From: Thermoleophilia bacterium
GTDB taxonomy: Bacteria; Actinomycetota; Thermoleophilia; Gaiellales; SKUG01
NCBI GenBank assembly: GCA_025964455.1
Contig: JAOPYU010000159.1
Span: 1-13,946 of the forward strand
DNA: 13,946 nucleotides
Reading direction: 5' to 3'
The notes under the pieces are model-generated. The model was not told the origin of the DNA and made no database searches. It worked only from the letters and a program-made list of their open reading frames with translations. Positions 1 to 7,512 of this stretch are shown here, in pieces. Position 1 is the stretch's first letter. Each line of letters starts with the position of its first letter. A program made the position numbers and the translations under genes.

Positions 1-1011
1 GAGTGCCCCGGCGATCAGCAGCCCGCGTGGTCCGCGCCGGTCGGCGATCCGGCCGAACGTCGGCGCCAGCGCGAGCAGCACCACCGTCGTGGGGACCTGG
101 ACGATGCCGGCCTCGAAGGCGGTGTAGCCGACCGCGGGCGACTGCAGGTACAGGGACGCGAAGAATCCCGAGGCGCCGAGCGCTCCGTACATCGTGACGG
201 TCGCCGCGAGTGCCGCGACGAACGACCGGCGCCGCAGCAGCTCGCCGGGGATGAGCGGCGTGGCTCCCCCGCGCTGGCGCCGGACCACCACGGCCAGTGA
301 CACCGCCACCACGACCGCGATCATCGCCGCGCGATCGCCGCCGAGCGCCGAACGCTCGACCAGCAGGGCCGTCACACCGCCGATGCTCAGCGTCGCGACG
401 GCGAGCGACCACGCGTCGGGCGCACGCGTGGATTCCGACATGGCGAGCGGCCGGCCACGATCCGACGCGAGCACGATCGCCAGCACCGCCAGCGGCACGT
501 TGACCAGGAAGATCCAGCGCCACGAGGCGAGCTCCACGACCGCACCACCGAGCGGCGGACCGACCAGGATCGCCGCGCTCGTGAACGACGTCCACAACCC
601 GATCGCCCGCCCGGCATCCTTGGCCCACGATGCACGCAGCAGCGCGAGGCTCGACGTGGTCAGCAGCGCCGCCGCGACGCCCTGGACAGCGCGCCCCAGC
701 AGCAGCAGCGCCTCGCTCGACGCGAAGCCCACGCCGATCGACGCCACGGCGAACGCCAGCGTCCCGGCGCGGAACGCCCGCTGCAGGCCGATGCGGTCCG
801 CAACGGCGCCGGCGGCGAGGTAGCACGCCGACAGCGTCAGCGCGTACGAGAGCACGGCCCCCTGCTGCCCGGACAGCCCCAGCTCGAGGTCGCGACCGAT
901 CGCTGGGAGCGCGACGTTGACCACCGTCACGTCGAGGAAGGCGAGCGCCGAACCGATCGACGTCGCGGCCAGCAACCGGCGCCGCGTCGCGGTATCCACG
1001 GCGTCGGTCAC
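1..1011 (-). CDS. DHA2-type MFS multidrug exporter (3' end beyond window)
   Basis: Read on the minus strand from a GTG at 1011, this frame stays open for 337 codons to the left edge. The product is an inner-membrane, proton-driven drug/metabolite exporter of the major facilitator superfamily, most like the 14-TM DHA2 (EmrB/QacA) group. Visible motifs are LDVTVVNVALPAI in TM1 (residues 26-38), a motif-A loop GAVADRIG (68-75), motif-B RAVQG (107-111), the motif-C region VGPPLGGA (150-157) and WRWIFLVNVPLA (164-175), which is characteristic of DHA2. The C-terminal helices lie outside the window, so the full length is unknown. The GTG overlaps the TGA of the upstream DUF4442 gene (GTGA), which implies translational coupling and settles the start. 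The substrate cannot be inferred; an antibiotic or metabolite export role is only family knowledge. Confidence 0.9.
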   Translation of the reverse strand, partial: MTDAVDTATRRRLLAATSIGSALAFLDVTVVNVALPAIGRDLELGLSGQQGAVLSYALTLSACYLAAGAVADRIGLQRAFRAGTLAFAVASIGVGFASSEALLLLGRAVQGVAAALLTTSSLALLRASWAKDAGRAIGLWTSFTSAAILVGPPLGGAVVELASWRWIFLVNVPLAVLAIVLASDRGRPLAMSESTRAPDAWSLAVATLSIGGVTALLVERSALGGDRAAMIAVVVAVSLAVVVRRQRGGATPLIPGELLRRRSFVAALAATVTMYGALGASGFFASLYLQSPAVGYTAFEAGIVQVPTTVVLLALAPTFGRIADRRGPRGLLIAGAL

Positions 1012-1517
1012 GTCGCGACCTCGCGCGCCGCACGTCGCGCGCGGTCGTGCTGCCTGGTCGCGATGTAGAGCACCTTGTCCACCGTCGCGTGCACGACCCC
1101 GTCGCCGTCCACGAGCTCCACGACATAGGTGCGATCGATCGAGCCCCCGCCGGCGTCGACCGCGGCGCGCACCGCCGCGACCTCCGCGTCGTCCACGCGG
1201 AACGTCGCCGTCAACGTGCTGCGGCCCGGCACCCGGAAGCGGATCGATGCCGCCTTGTCCCAGACCACGTAGTCGCTGCCGAGGCGTTCCAGCAGCATCA
1301 GCATGTAGTACGGGTCGACGGCGCCGTACAGGCTGCCACCGAAGATCGTGCCGACGTAGTTGCGCGTACGCCACGAGAGCGGCAGCCGCACGCGCAGCTC
1401 GCTCCAGTCCGGCGCGATGTGCGTGACCCGACCGCCGGTGCCGCGGATGCACGGCCACAGGTTGAACACCAGGCGCATCAAGCGGGGGCTTCGACGCATG
1501 CGGACACGGAGTGACAT
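1008..1517 (-). CDS. DUF4442 hotdog-fold protein, putative thioesterase
   Basis: A 169-residue soluble protein that I recognise as DUF4442, a branch of the hotdog-fold superfamily that includes acyl-CoA thioesterases. The diagnostic stretch is NYVGTIFGGSLYGAVDPYY (residues 53-71), followed by LLERLGSDYVVWDKAA and SIRFRVPG; the segment after it (VDDAEV...) is the usual strand-rich second half. Length is typical for the family. The ATG at 1517 gives an Arg-rich N-terminus and lies 61 bp from the divergent tRNA gene. It is the first gene of a two-gene unit with the MFS exporter, which starts inside its stop codon. Thioesterase activity has seldom been shown for DUF4442 members, so the enzymatic role is inference, while the family call is fairly safe. 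No clear promoter is visible for it. Confidence 0.82.
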   Translation of the reverse strand: MSLRVRMRRSPRLMRLVFNLWPCIRGTGGRVTHIAPDWSELRVRLPLSWRTRNYVGTIFGGSLYGAVDPYYMLMLLERLGSDYVVWDKAASIRFRVPGRSTLTATFRVDDAEVAAVRAAVDAGGGSIDRTYVVELVDGDGVVHATVDKVLYIATRQHDRARRAAREVAT

Positions 1518-1538
1518 GCGGCGTCCGTACCCGCTCGG

Positions 1539-1568
1539 GTGCCAATGCGGACGCCGACCGGGTACAGT
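1539..1568 (+). promoter_or_regulatory. Probable promoter of tRNA-Val
   Basis: GTGCCA (1539-1544; four of six matches to TTGACA) is followed after 18 bp by TACAGT (1563-1568, the TANNNT pattern of actinobacterial housekeeping promoters). The expected transcription start is at about 1575, just before the tRNA 5' end at 1579. Spacing and position fit; the -35 is weak. Confidence 0.5.
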
Positions 1569-1576
1569 CAGTACCC
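1560..1576. repeat. Perfect inverted repeat over the tRNA -10 element
   Basis: GGGTAC-AGTCA-GTACCC: two perfect 6-bp arms around a 5-bp spacer, ending 2 bp before the tRNA. It covers the proposed -10 hexamer, so it could be an operator or simply an initiation-region hairpin. It also lies about 43-59 bp upstream of the divergent DUF4442 start. Function unknown. Confidence 0.4.
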
Positions 1577-1578
1577 CA

Positions 1579-1651
1579 GGGCGATTAGCTCAGCTGGGAG
1601 AGCAGTTCCTTTACACGGAAAAGGTCGGCGGTTCGAGCCCGTCATCGCCCA
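1579..1651 (+). tRNA. tRNA-Val (anticodon TAC)
   Basis: A full 73-nt cloverleaf. The acceptor stem GGGCGAT/ATCGCCC is perfectly paired. The D arm is GCTC-AGCTGGGA-GAGC. The anticodon loop TTTACAC gives anticodon TAC at 1612-1614, which reads GTA (Val). The variable loop has 5 nt. The T arm GGCGG-TTCGAGC-CCGTC contains one G-T pair. The discriminator is A at 1651. The 3' CCA is not encoded and must be added post-transcriptionally. The outermost anticodon-stem pair (G1605/A1621) is a mismatch; the other four pairs form. It lies alone between a divergent minus-strand gene and the convergent end of the 143-aa gene at 1670. Confidence 0.95.
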
Positions 1652-1669
1652 TCTCCGCCGCCGCGCGGA

Positions 1670-2101
1670 TCAGCCGCGGCCGCTGCCGAGCGTCGCAGGC
1701 AGCGGGCGCAGGTCGAGCACCTGGGCGGCGCCGACGATCGCGAGCGCCTTGGCGTGGCGACCCACCGGGGTGGCCGAGGCGAGCAGCGCGAGGTCTGCAC
1801 CTACGCGCGTGTTGGACGCCGCTGCGCCGCGCAGGAACGCCGGCACGACGAACAGCTGCCCGGGGTGCGTGGCCACGACGGCCCAGGCGCCGCCGTCCCT
1901 GACCGCCAGCTCGCGGGCCCCGGCCACGGCGTCGTCATAGGAGCTGCCGCGCTGCATGTAGAAGCGCGATCGCGGCACGAGACCGACGCGGACGTCGCTG
2001 CCATCGGCGCCGCGCAGCGCGAGCACGTCGAAGCTGGCGTGGTCGGCGCTCGGGCGCGGGGACGGGATCAGGCGGGCTGAGGCGTGGGAGGCGAGCTGCA
2101 T
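1670..2101 (-). CDS. Hypothetical protein, 143 aa
   Basis: I do not recognise this protein. It is 143 residues, apparently soluble, with no signal peptide, no convincing membrane helix and no cysteine. The N-terminal part (residues 20-50) alternates short hydrophobic strands and charged turns (FDVLALRG, VRVGLVPRS). A helix-like segment follows (YDDAVAGARELAVRDGG), then AWAVVATHPGQLFVVPAFL, then an Ala/Leu-rich C-terminus. The ATG at 2101 lies 9 bp after the stop of the NYN-domain gene, with GGAGGAG at the end of that gene as a possible distant ribosome site, so the two are very likely one operon. It ends 18 bp from the oppositely oriented tRNA-Val. The frame is continuous and has strong GC3 bias, so I take it as real. 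No function is assigned. Confidence 0.6.
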   Translation of the reverse strand: MQLASHASARLIPSPRPSADHASFDVLALRGADGSDVRVGLVPRSRFYMQRGSSYDDAVAGARELAVRDGGAWAVVATHPGQLFVVPAFLRGAAASNTRVGADLALLASATPVGRHAKALAIVGAAQVLDLRPLPATLGSGRG

Positions 2102-2110
2102 GGCGCAACG

Positions 2111-2572
2111 CTACTCCTCCGCCGCCCCCTCGCGCGGCACCCCTCGACCATCGCCGCGTCGTCGCGCGAATCCCAGCTCGCCCAGCATCGCGCCGCCGCC
2201 CCACGAGATGTGTGCGCCGGCAGCCTCCAGTCGAAGTCGCAGCGCTCGGTCGCTCGTCGCGACCCGCACCGAGCGTCCCTCGGCGTGCGCTGCGATGGCG
2301 CGCGCGACGAGCTCGTCGTCCGCATAATCGGTCGCGACCAGCAGCACGGGGCCATCGGGGGCCGCGTCGGGTTCGCCGTCGAACACGGCGACGACGTCCT
2401 CGTCGGGCGCCTGCTCCAGCGCCCATGCCTCGAGCGCCTCGACGAAGGACGAGTCGCTCGGATTGGGCCATGCCGAGCGCTGCACGTTGCGCGCATCGAC
2501 CAGCACCAGGCCACGGGGTGGCTCGAACGGCTCGGGCGAGCGCAGGAATTTCGGCAGTCGAGGTCGTCGCAT
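2111..2572 (-). CDS. NYN/PIN-like (YacP-related) putative RNase
   Basis: A 153-residue protein resembling NYN-domain (PIN-fold) proteins related to YacP, which are predicted metal-dependent RNases. The acidic residues expected in the active site are all visible: Asp26 in VLVDARNV, Asp65 in VAVFDGEP, the Asp cluster 82-86 in TDYADDELVARAIA and Asp108 in VRVATSDRALRLRL. These sit in the usual order of strand, helix, strand and end in a Gly-rich turn (SWGGGAM). The frame is open well upstream, but the ATG at 2572 is preferred. It leaves the conserved first strand about 20 residues from the N-terminus, has AAGGG about 10 nt upstream, and avoids overlapping the divergent membrane-protein gene at 2609. 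It is followed by the 143-aa gene 9 bp downstream. The RNA target is unknown; nuclease activity is inferred from the retained acids. Confidence 0.75.
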   Translation of the reverse strand: MRRPRLPKFLRSPEPFEPPRGLVLVDARNVQRSAWPNPSDSSFVEALEAWALEQAPDEDVVAVFDGEPDAAPDGPVLLVATDYADDELVARAIAAHAEGRSVRVATSDRALRLRLEAAGAHISWGGGAMLGELGFARRRGDGRGVPREGAAEE

Positions 2573-2608
2573 TGCGTCGAAACCCTTGCACGCGGGAACG
2601 CATCGCGC

Positions 2609-3847
2609 ATGGATGATCGACTTCTCGGACGATTCCGCCTCTTCCTCGTCGCGTGGACGGGCGCCGTCATCGCGCATTTCACTTATGTGCAGGCTCGAAC
2701 GGACTGGGGCGCGCGCGACGTCCCGTGGGACTGGACCAATCCCTGGCACCCCACCTACTTCGGCGTGGTCAACGCCACGTTCTTCGTGGTCCCCTTCCTG
2801 ATGTTCCACCTCCCCGTCGCAGCCCGCTACGGTGGGTGGTCGAGCGCGATCGGCCGCGCCATCATCGCGCTGGGGATCGGCACGACGCTCTGGGGATTCG
2901 GCAACTGCTACTGGTTCATCCAGAACGTGCGCGGCGTCGAGGCGCCCTATCCCTCGCTCGCGGACGCCGGCTACCTCGCGGTGCTCCCCTTCGCCGGCTG
3001 GGCGCTCTTCGAGCTCGCGAGGGTGGTCGGGCTCGACCGCCGCGACTGGCGCTGGCTACCGGCGGCGCTCGCCGTGGCCTTCCCGCTCAACGCGTACATC
3101 ATGCTGCCGCAGGGGATCGGCGCGGGCACCTTCGACACGCCCCTCGCCGCGGTGATCTCCTCGACCTACGTCATCAGCGACGTCGTGCTCCTGGGCATCA
3201 GCATCCTCGTGGCGATCGGCGCCCGGCGCGCTGCGGGCGCGCGCTTCTTCGCACCGGTGCTCGCGGTCACCGCGGCCATCGCGATGCTGTACGTCGGCGA
3301 CCTGGTGTTCAACTACCGCATCGCCAACGACCTGTTCTACAACGCCGAGGTGAGCGACATGATCTACGGAGTCTTCATCATCCTCAGCTCGGTCGCCGTC
3401 TGGCTCTTCCTGCGCGCCGACGTGCGTGCCGCCGCCGAGGCCGCCGCCGCCCACGACTCCTGGTCACCACTCGACGAGCAGGATGCCGCGGGCGACGGGC
3501 TCGACCTCACGCCGCTCGACGAGCTGGCCACGGCGATCGTGCGCGGCCAGGAGCGGGTGATGGGCGTGCACACGGCGCGTTCGATCGCGCGCAACGTCGT
3601 CGGGGTGGAGCTGCGCGAGGACCTCGGGCTCGCCGCAGTGATCGACGAGGTCGCCGTCGATGCGCTCGTGCGCGAGTACCGTTCGGTCGCGGGGCCGCTC
3701 GGCGAGATGGCGTGCTGGACGTCAGCGCGTCCGGTGTTCGCTCGCCACCCCGAGCTGCGGATCCGCAGCCTCGAGCGATTCCGTCAGGACTCCGAGGTCA
3801 CCGGCGGCCCGACTGCACCGCAGCGCGTGCCGGTCGGCGCTCGCTGA
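2609..3847 (+). CDS. Eight-TM membrane protein, possible sensor, unidentified C-terminal tail
   Basis: A 412-residue protein with about eight hydrophobic helices (roughly residues 10-28, 50-70, 82-105, 121-140, 148-167, 178-205, 212-235 and 250-270). A cytoplasmic tail of about 140 residues follows. The segment WGFGNCYWFIQNV...PYPSLADAGYLAVLP (95-127) is the kind of signature seen in multi-TM sensory domains in front of GGDEF/EAL or kinase modules in actinobacteria. Here no GGDEF, EAL, HisKA or HATPase motif follows. The tail has an acidic linker (280-305), then a predicted mixed helix/strand domain (305-392) that I cannot place. The ATG at 2609 is chosen because translation before it would run antisense through the NYN gene. 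It ends 1 bp from the stop of the convergent chemotaxis receptor. A sensory role is inference from the TM signature; a transport role is not excluded. Confidence 0.72.
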   Translation: MDDRLLGRFRLFLVAWTGAVIAHFTYVQARTDWGARDVPWDWTNPWHPTYFGVVNATFFVVPFLMFHLPVAARYGGWSSAIGRAIIALGIGTTLWGFGNCYWFIQNVRGVEAPYPSLADAGYLAVLPFAGWALFELARVVGLDRRDWRWLPAALAVAFPLNAYIMLPQGIGAGTFDTPLAAVISSTYVISDVVLLGISILVAIGARRAAGARFFAPVLAVTAAIAMLYVGDLVFNYRIANDLFYNAEVSDMIYGVFIILSSVAVWLFLRADVRAAAEAAAAHDSWSPLDEQDAAGDGLDLTPLDELATAIVRGQERVMGVHTARSIARNVVGVELREDLGLAAVIDEVAVDALVREYRSVAGPLGEMACWTSARPVFARHPELRIRSLERFRQDSEVTGGPTAPQRVPVGAR

Positions 3848-3848
3848 C

Positions 3849-5369
3849 CTAGGCGGCGAAGCGTGCAGGCGGGGTCGGCCTGACGTATGCCCGCGGCGTC
3901 GCAGCCGGGGGCACGACGGCGGGCTCGAGCTGGAACCGGCCTGCCACTTCAGCGAGGACCGTCGCCATGCTCGCCGTCTGTGCGGCGCCCGCGTCGAGCT
4001 CCTCCATCGACGCGCTCGTCTGCTGGGTCGCAGAGCCGACCGTCTCGGTCGAGAGCGATGCGTCGCGAGCGACGGCGGAGACTTCCTCGAGCGAGCTGAG
4101 GATGCCGCTCACGCGCGAGCTCGCTTCGTCGATCGCTGCGCGGATCTGCACGAAGGCGCTGCGCGCCTCGCCCACGACGACCGTGCCGTGGTCGGCGCGC
4201 TCTGCGGTGCGCTCGACCACGTCGACCGTGGTCGCGGTCTGGTCCTGGATCTCGGCCACGAGACGTGCGATCTGACCAGCGGACGACTGGCTCTCGATCG
4301 CGAGCTTGCGAACCTCGTCGGCGACGACCGCGAAGCCGCGACCATGGTCCCCGGCACGCGCTGCCTCGATGGCGGCGTTGAGCGCAAGCAGGTTGGTCTG
4401 GTCGGCGATGGTCGTGATCACGCCGACGAAATCGACGATCCGCGCCGATCGCTCCGAGAGCGAGCGGATCGCGTCGCGCACCTCGCGCGAGTTGTCGGCC
4501 AGGGCGGTCATGGTCTCGTCGGCGCGCTCGACGATCTCCACGCCGCGATCTGTGACGGCAATGGCATCGGTGGCGCTCGTCGCGGCGCGCTCGGCGTCGT
4601 CGCGGGTGGCATCGAGGACCTTGACCTGGCTCTCGGCGCCGGATGCGAGCTGGCTGGTCTGCGTGGCGACCTCCTCCATGCCACGGCTGACCTCGCCGGA
4701 GACGGCGGTCATGCTGGCGCTGGAGGATTCGAGGTTGCGGGCCGCGACGTGCAGCTCCGAGACGGTGGATCGCAGGCCGTCGACCATGCCGGAGAGGGCG
4801 AAGCCCATGAGGTCGCGCTCGCTCCAGGGCTCGACGCTGACCGACAGGTCCCCGTCGGCGATCCGCCCGGCGACGTCGGCGAACTCTCGCTGTCGACCCT
4901 GCAGGAGGGCGAGCGCGGCGCCGAGCTCGTCCTCCGCGGCGAAGGCCACGTCGCTCGCGAGGTCGCCTTCGGCGAGTCGCTGCACGCAGCCCGTCCACTC
5001 CATCGCAAGGCGGTCCGCCTCGATCGAGCGCTCGACAGCCGCGCGCTGCTGGTCGAGCACCGCGTCGAGGAGCTGGGCATGGGAAGGCTCGGTGATCCGC
5101 GGGGCATCTCCCTCACCCTCCAGGGATGCGCGGAGCGTCGTGACGATTGCATCGATCCGGTGCTCGGCGAGCAGGCGCAGGTGCCACTCGCGGCGGAGCA
5201 TCCACGCGCACCACGACGTGACGGAGAGGAAGCTCACGGCGGCGATCACGGCGATCACCCAGGGGCGCGCACCACCCGTCGCGGCTGCTGCCACGGTGAG
5301 TGCGGCGCCCGCTGCCGCGACCAGCATCGTGCCGACCGGTGCGGATCCTGCTTCGTGAGTACGGTCCAT
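3849..5369 (-). CDS. Methyl-accepting chemotaxis protein without ectodomain
   Basis: A 506-residue chemoreceptor that would pass signals to a CheA/CheW array. Two hydrophobic segments (about residues 12-31 and 37-58) are separated by only five or six residues, so there is no extracytoplasmic ligand domain. Next come HAMP-like helical regions (about 125-175 and 170-225), where RLAEGDL and RIADGDL are the repeated HAMP AS2-type motif. The long coiled-coil signalling domain follows, with the conserved hairpin tip at about 312-358 ([20 protein letters not shown], then [15 protein letters not shown]). The tail is Pro/Ala-rich and lacks a CheR-binding pentapeptide. The ATG at 5369 is preferred over an in-frame upstream extension because it places a short polar leader before TM1. 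No che or flagellar genes are in the window, so this is an orphan receptor. Confidence 0.93.
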   Translation of the reverse strand: MDRTHEAGSAPVGTMLVAAAGAALTVAAAATGGARPWVIAVIAAVSFLSVTSWCAWMLRREWHLRLLAEHRIDAIVTTLRASLEGEGDAPRITEPSHAQLLDAVLDQQRAAVERSIEADRLAMEWTGCVQRLAEGDLASDVAFAAEDELGAALALLQGRQREFADVAGRIADGDLSVSVEPWSERDLMGFALSGMVDGLRSTVSELHVAARNLESSSASMTAVSGEVSRGMEEVATQTSQLASGAESQVKVLDATRDDAERAATSATDAIAVTDRGVEIVERADETMTALADNSREVRDAIRSLSERSARIVDFVGVITTIADQTNLLALNAAIEAARAGDHGRGFAVVADEVRKLAIESQSSAGQIARLVAEIQDQTATTVDVVERTAERADHGTVVVGEARSAFVQIRAAIDEASSRVSGILSSLEEVSAVARDASLSTETVGSATQQTSASMEELDAGAAQTASMATVLAEVAGRFQLEPAVVPPAATPRAYVRPTPPARFAA

Positions 5370-5459
5370 CGGCACTCGTTTCGGCGCGCAGCCGCGGAAT
5401 CCTGAGCCAGTAGAGCGTGCGCCGAACTTCGCAAGGGCTGGGGCAGGGTCATCCGCCGG

Positions 5460-5465
5460 TAGGAT
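5460..5465 (+). promoter_or_regulatory. -10 element of the CDF gene, leaderless start
   Basis: TAGGAT fits the TANNNT -10 pattern, and the GTG at 5474 begins 8 nt after it, so transcription would start at or next to the start codon. No convincing -35 is present at 17-18 bp. The same bases could act as a weak AGGA ribosome site if a longer transcript exists. Confidence 0.45.
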
Positions 5466-5473
5466 GGGCGCGC

Positions 5474-6862
5474 GTGAACGAGCACCTCCCCACATCGACG
5501 GCCGCACGCCGCCAACGACGGATCGCGGCGGTCTCGATCGCGGCGGCGCTGCTGCTCGTGCTCATCAAGCTCGCAGCCGGCGCACAGAGCGGCAGCCTCG
5601 GCCTGCTCGCGGAGGCGCTGCACTCCGGCGCGGACCTGGTCGCGGCCGTGCTCACCTTCATCGCGATCCGGGTCGGACAACGACCGCCGGATCGTCGTCA
5701 TCCCTGGGGCCACGGCCGCGCCGAGCACCTCGCGGCGCTCGCGGAAGCAGTGCTGCTGCTCGGGGCCACAGCCTACATCGCGTGGCAGGCGATCGAGCAG
5801 CTCGCCAGTGGACGATCCGGCGTCGAGGTCGAGTCATGGCTGCTCGCCGTCGCCGTCGTCGTCATCGGCATCGACCTGTGGCGGACCGTCGTCTCCCACC
5901 GCGCGGCGCAGACCTACGGCAGCCCGGCGCTCGCCTCCAACGCGCTGCACTTCGCGAGCGACCTCGCCGGCTCCGTCGCGGTGTTCGTGGGCCTCGCCCT
6001 TGTCAGCGTCGGGGTGGAGTCCGGTGACGCGGCTGCTGCGCTCGTGGTCGCGGCGATCGTCGCGGTCGGTGCGTGGCGGCTGCTCTGGGACAACATGCAG
6101 GTGCTCATGGACGTCGCTCCCGAGGCAGCCGAGCGCGCCGCGACCCGCGCCGTGAACTCCCTCGACCTGCCGATCAACCTGAAGCGCCTACGGATCCGCC
6201 GCAGCGCCGACGCCTACCTCGCCGACGTCGTGATCGGGGTCGTGGCGACCGACCACGTCTCCCAGGGCCACGCGCTCGCCGACGCGGTCGAGGCGGCTGT
6301 GGTCGCAGCCCTGCCCGGCAGCGACGTGGTCGTGCACGTGGAACCGGATGAGCAGGGTGGCTCGATCCGCGACCGCATCACCGCCGCCGCCCTCGCCTAC
6401 CCGGGCATCCACGAGGTCCACAACGTGCGCGTATTGCTGCTCGACGGCGTGCCGGAGGCTTCGCTGCACCTGAAGGTGCGCGGCGACATGCGCCTGGATT
6501 CCGCGCACGACCTCGCCGACCGCGTCGAGACCGCGGTGCGCGAAGCGGTGCCCGGGATCGCCCACATCGACGTGCACATCGAGCCGGTCGACACCCACGC
6601 CGCCATCGCCGGCGACGTCGAGGACCCGCGCATGATCGAGGCCGTGCGCCACGCAGTCGAGGAGGTCACCGGCCGCGACCCGGTCGCGCTTCGACTGCGC
6701 GTCACGAAGGGCGGCCTCGTCGCGTATGTCACGATCCTCGCGGCGGCCGACCAACCGCTCACCGAGGCGCACGCGCTCGCGACGCTCGTCGAGCAGCGCA
6801 TCACCGCGCGCATCTCGGAGGTTACCGACGTCGTCGTGCACACGGAGCCGATCCACGAATGA
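5474..6862 (+). CDS. Cation diffusion facilitator (CDF) exporter with three C-terminal domains
   Basis: A 462-residue inner-membrane divalent-metal/proton antiporter. Six TM helices occupy about residues 17-210. The intramembrane site is H50-x3-D54 in TM2 (ALHSGAD) and H159-x3-D163 in TM5 (ALHFASD); an HxxxD/HxxxD pair is the arrangement associated with zinc-selective CDFs. [10 protein letters not shown] (76-85) is the family motif after TM2. Instead of the usual single cytoplasmic ZT_dimer (ferredoxin-like) domain, three follow in tandem at about 220-291, 297-372 and 384-460. Each ends in a VxVHxEP signature ([21 protein letters not shown]). Typical CDFs are about 300 residues, so the extra length is all tail. 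The GTG at 5474 fits a leaderless promoter and a normal polar N-terminus. Its stop overlaps the next gene's ATG by 4 bp. Zn is the likeliest substrate; Co, Fe or Mn are not excluded. Confidence 0.92.
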   Translation: MNEHLPTSTAARRQRRIAAVSIAAALLLVLIKLAAGAQSGSLGLLAEALHSGADLVAAVLTFIAIRVGQRPPDRRHPWGHGRAEHLAALAEAVLLLGATAYIAWQAIEQLASGRSGVEVESWLLAVAVVVIGIDLWRTVVSHRAAQTYGSPALASNALHFASDLAGSVAVFVGLALVSVGVESGDAAAALVVAAIVAVGAWRLLWDNMQVLMDVAPEAAERAATRAVNSLDLPINLKRLRIRRSADAYLADVVIGVVATDHVSQGHALADAVEAAVVAALPGSDVVVHVEPDEQGGSIRDRITAAALAYPGIHEVHNVRVLLLDGVPEASLHLKVRGDMRLDSAHDLADRVETAVREAVPGIAHIDVHIEPVDTHAAIAGDVEDPRMIEAVRHAVEEVTGRDPVALRLRVTKGGLVAYVTILAAADQPLTEAHALATLVEQRITARISEVTDVVVHTEPIHE

Positions 6863-7512
6863 CCGACACACGCCTCATCCGCCGCGACCGCCCAGCGGTC
6901 CCCGCTGATTCACCCTCGGGACTGCTCGTGCTGCTGCACGGGCGCGGGGCCGATGGCAACGACCTGTTCCCGCTCATCGACATGATCGATCCGGAGCGCC
7001 GACTGCACGGGGTGACCTTCCAGGCTCCGGCGCAGCTGCCGGGCAGCCCGGGCTGGCACTGGTACGAGGTGCACCGCGTCGGGCACCCGCACCCGCCCAC
7101 CTTCTTCCCGTCGCTCGAAGCGTTGCAGCACGACGTCGACGCGCTCCTCGTCGAGCACGGACTGACACACGACCGGCTGGTGCTCGCGGGCTTCTCGCAG
7201 GGCGCCGTGATGTCGATCGCCACGGCGTTCGCCCCCGGTCGACCGGCCCCGGCGGCGGTGCTGCCGTGGAGCGGATTCGTCCCGACGGTCGAAGGCTGGG
7301 AGCTGGACCCCGCTGCAGCGGCGGACGTGCCGGTCCTGCTCACCCACGGCGCGCTGGATCCCGTGATCGTCGCTTCGTTCGGCCATGATGCCAAGGCGCG
7401 GCTCGAGGCAGCGGGCGCGGCCGTGGAGTGGCGCGAGCCGGCGATGGGCCACGAGCTCGACCCCGCGACGGTCGTGCGCGCGCGCCAACTGCTCGACGAG
7501 TTGTTCGGCTGA
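6859..7512 (+). CDS. Alpha/beta hydrolase, phospholipase/carboxylesterase family
   Basis: A 217-residue cytoplasmic serine hydrolase of the Abhydrolase_2 (YpfH-like phospholipase/carboxylesterase) family. The oxyanion-hole motif is LLHGRGADGND (residues 25-35), the nucleophile is Ser113 in GFSQGA, the acid is Asp167 in THGALDPVI and the base is His198 in MGHEL. All catalytic positions are present and the length is normal for the family. Translation starts at the ATG that overlaps the TGA of the CDF gene (ATGA), so expression is coupled to the metal exporter. No biochemical link between the two products is evident. It ends 9 bp from the stop of the convergent Fur-family gene, and the two stop codons lie in the arms of one inverted repeat. 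Substrate is unknown; short-chain acyl esters are typical for the family. Confidence 0.88.
   Translation: MTDTRLIRRDRPAVPADSPSGLLVLLHGRGADGNDLFPLIDMIDPERRLHGVTFQAPAQLPGSPGWHWYEVHRVGHPHPPTFFPSLEALQHDVDALLVEHGLTHDRLVLAGFSQGAVMSIATAFAPGRPAPAAVLPWSGFVPTVEGWELDPAAAADVPVLLTHGALDPVIVASFGHDAKARLEAAGAAVEWREPAMGHELDPATVVRARQLLDELFG

Noticed and set aside
194..920. Plus-strand frames of 209 and 96 codons
   Set aside because: They run antisense to the MFS exporter, whose TM and family motifs are clear on the minus strand; the plus-strand translations are Ser/Ala/Thr/Arg-rich shadows.
1579..1651. tRNA as an attachment site for an integrated element
   Set aside because: No integrase gene and no obvious direct repeat of the tRNA 3' end appear elsewhere in the window, and the flanking genes look chromosomal.
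1670..2572. Classical toxin-antitoxin pair
   Set aside because: The NYN protein comes first and is similar in size to its partner, which has no DNA-binding or antitoxin-like features; the evidence is only adjacency.
2084..2608. N-terminal extension of the membrane protein
   Set aside because: The frame is open back to 2084, but this part is the reverse complement of the NYN gene and has no hydrophobic or domain character. The ATG at 2609 begins directly before TM1.
2573..2809. 79-residue N-terminal extension of the NYN protein
   Set aside because: It would overlap the divergent membrane-protein gene and encodes only charged low-complexity sequence before the first conserved strand.
3660..5405. 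A 581-codon open frame on the plus strand
   Set aside because: It is antisense to the chemoreceptor, whose conserved signalling tip is unmistakable; the plus-strand translation has no motif.
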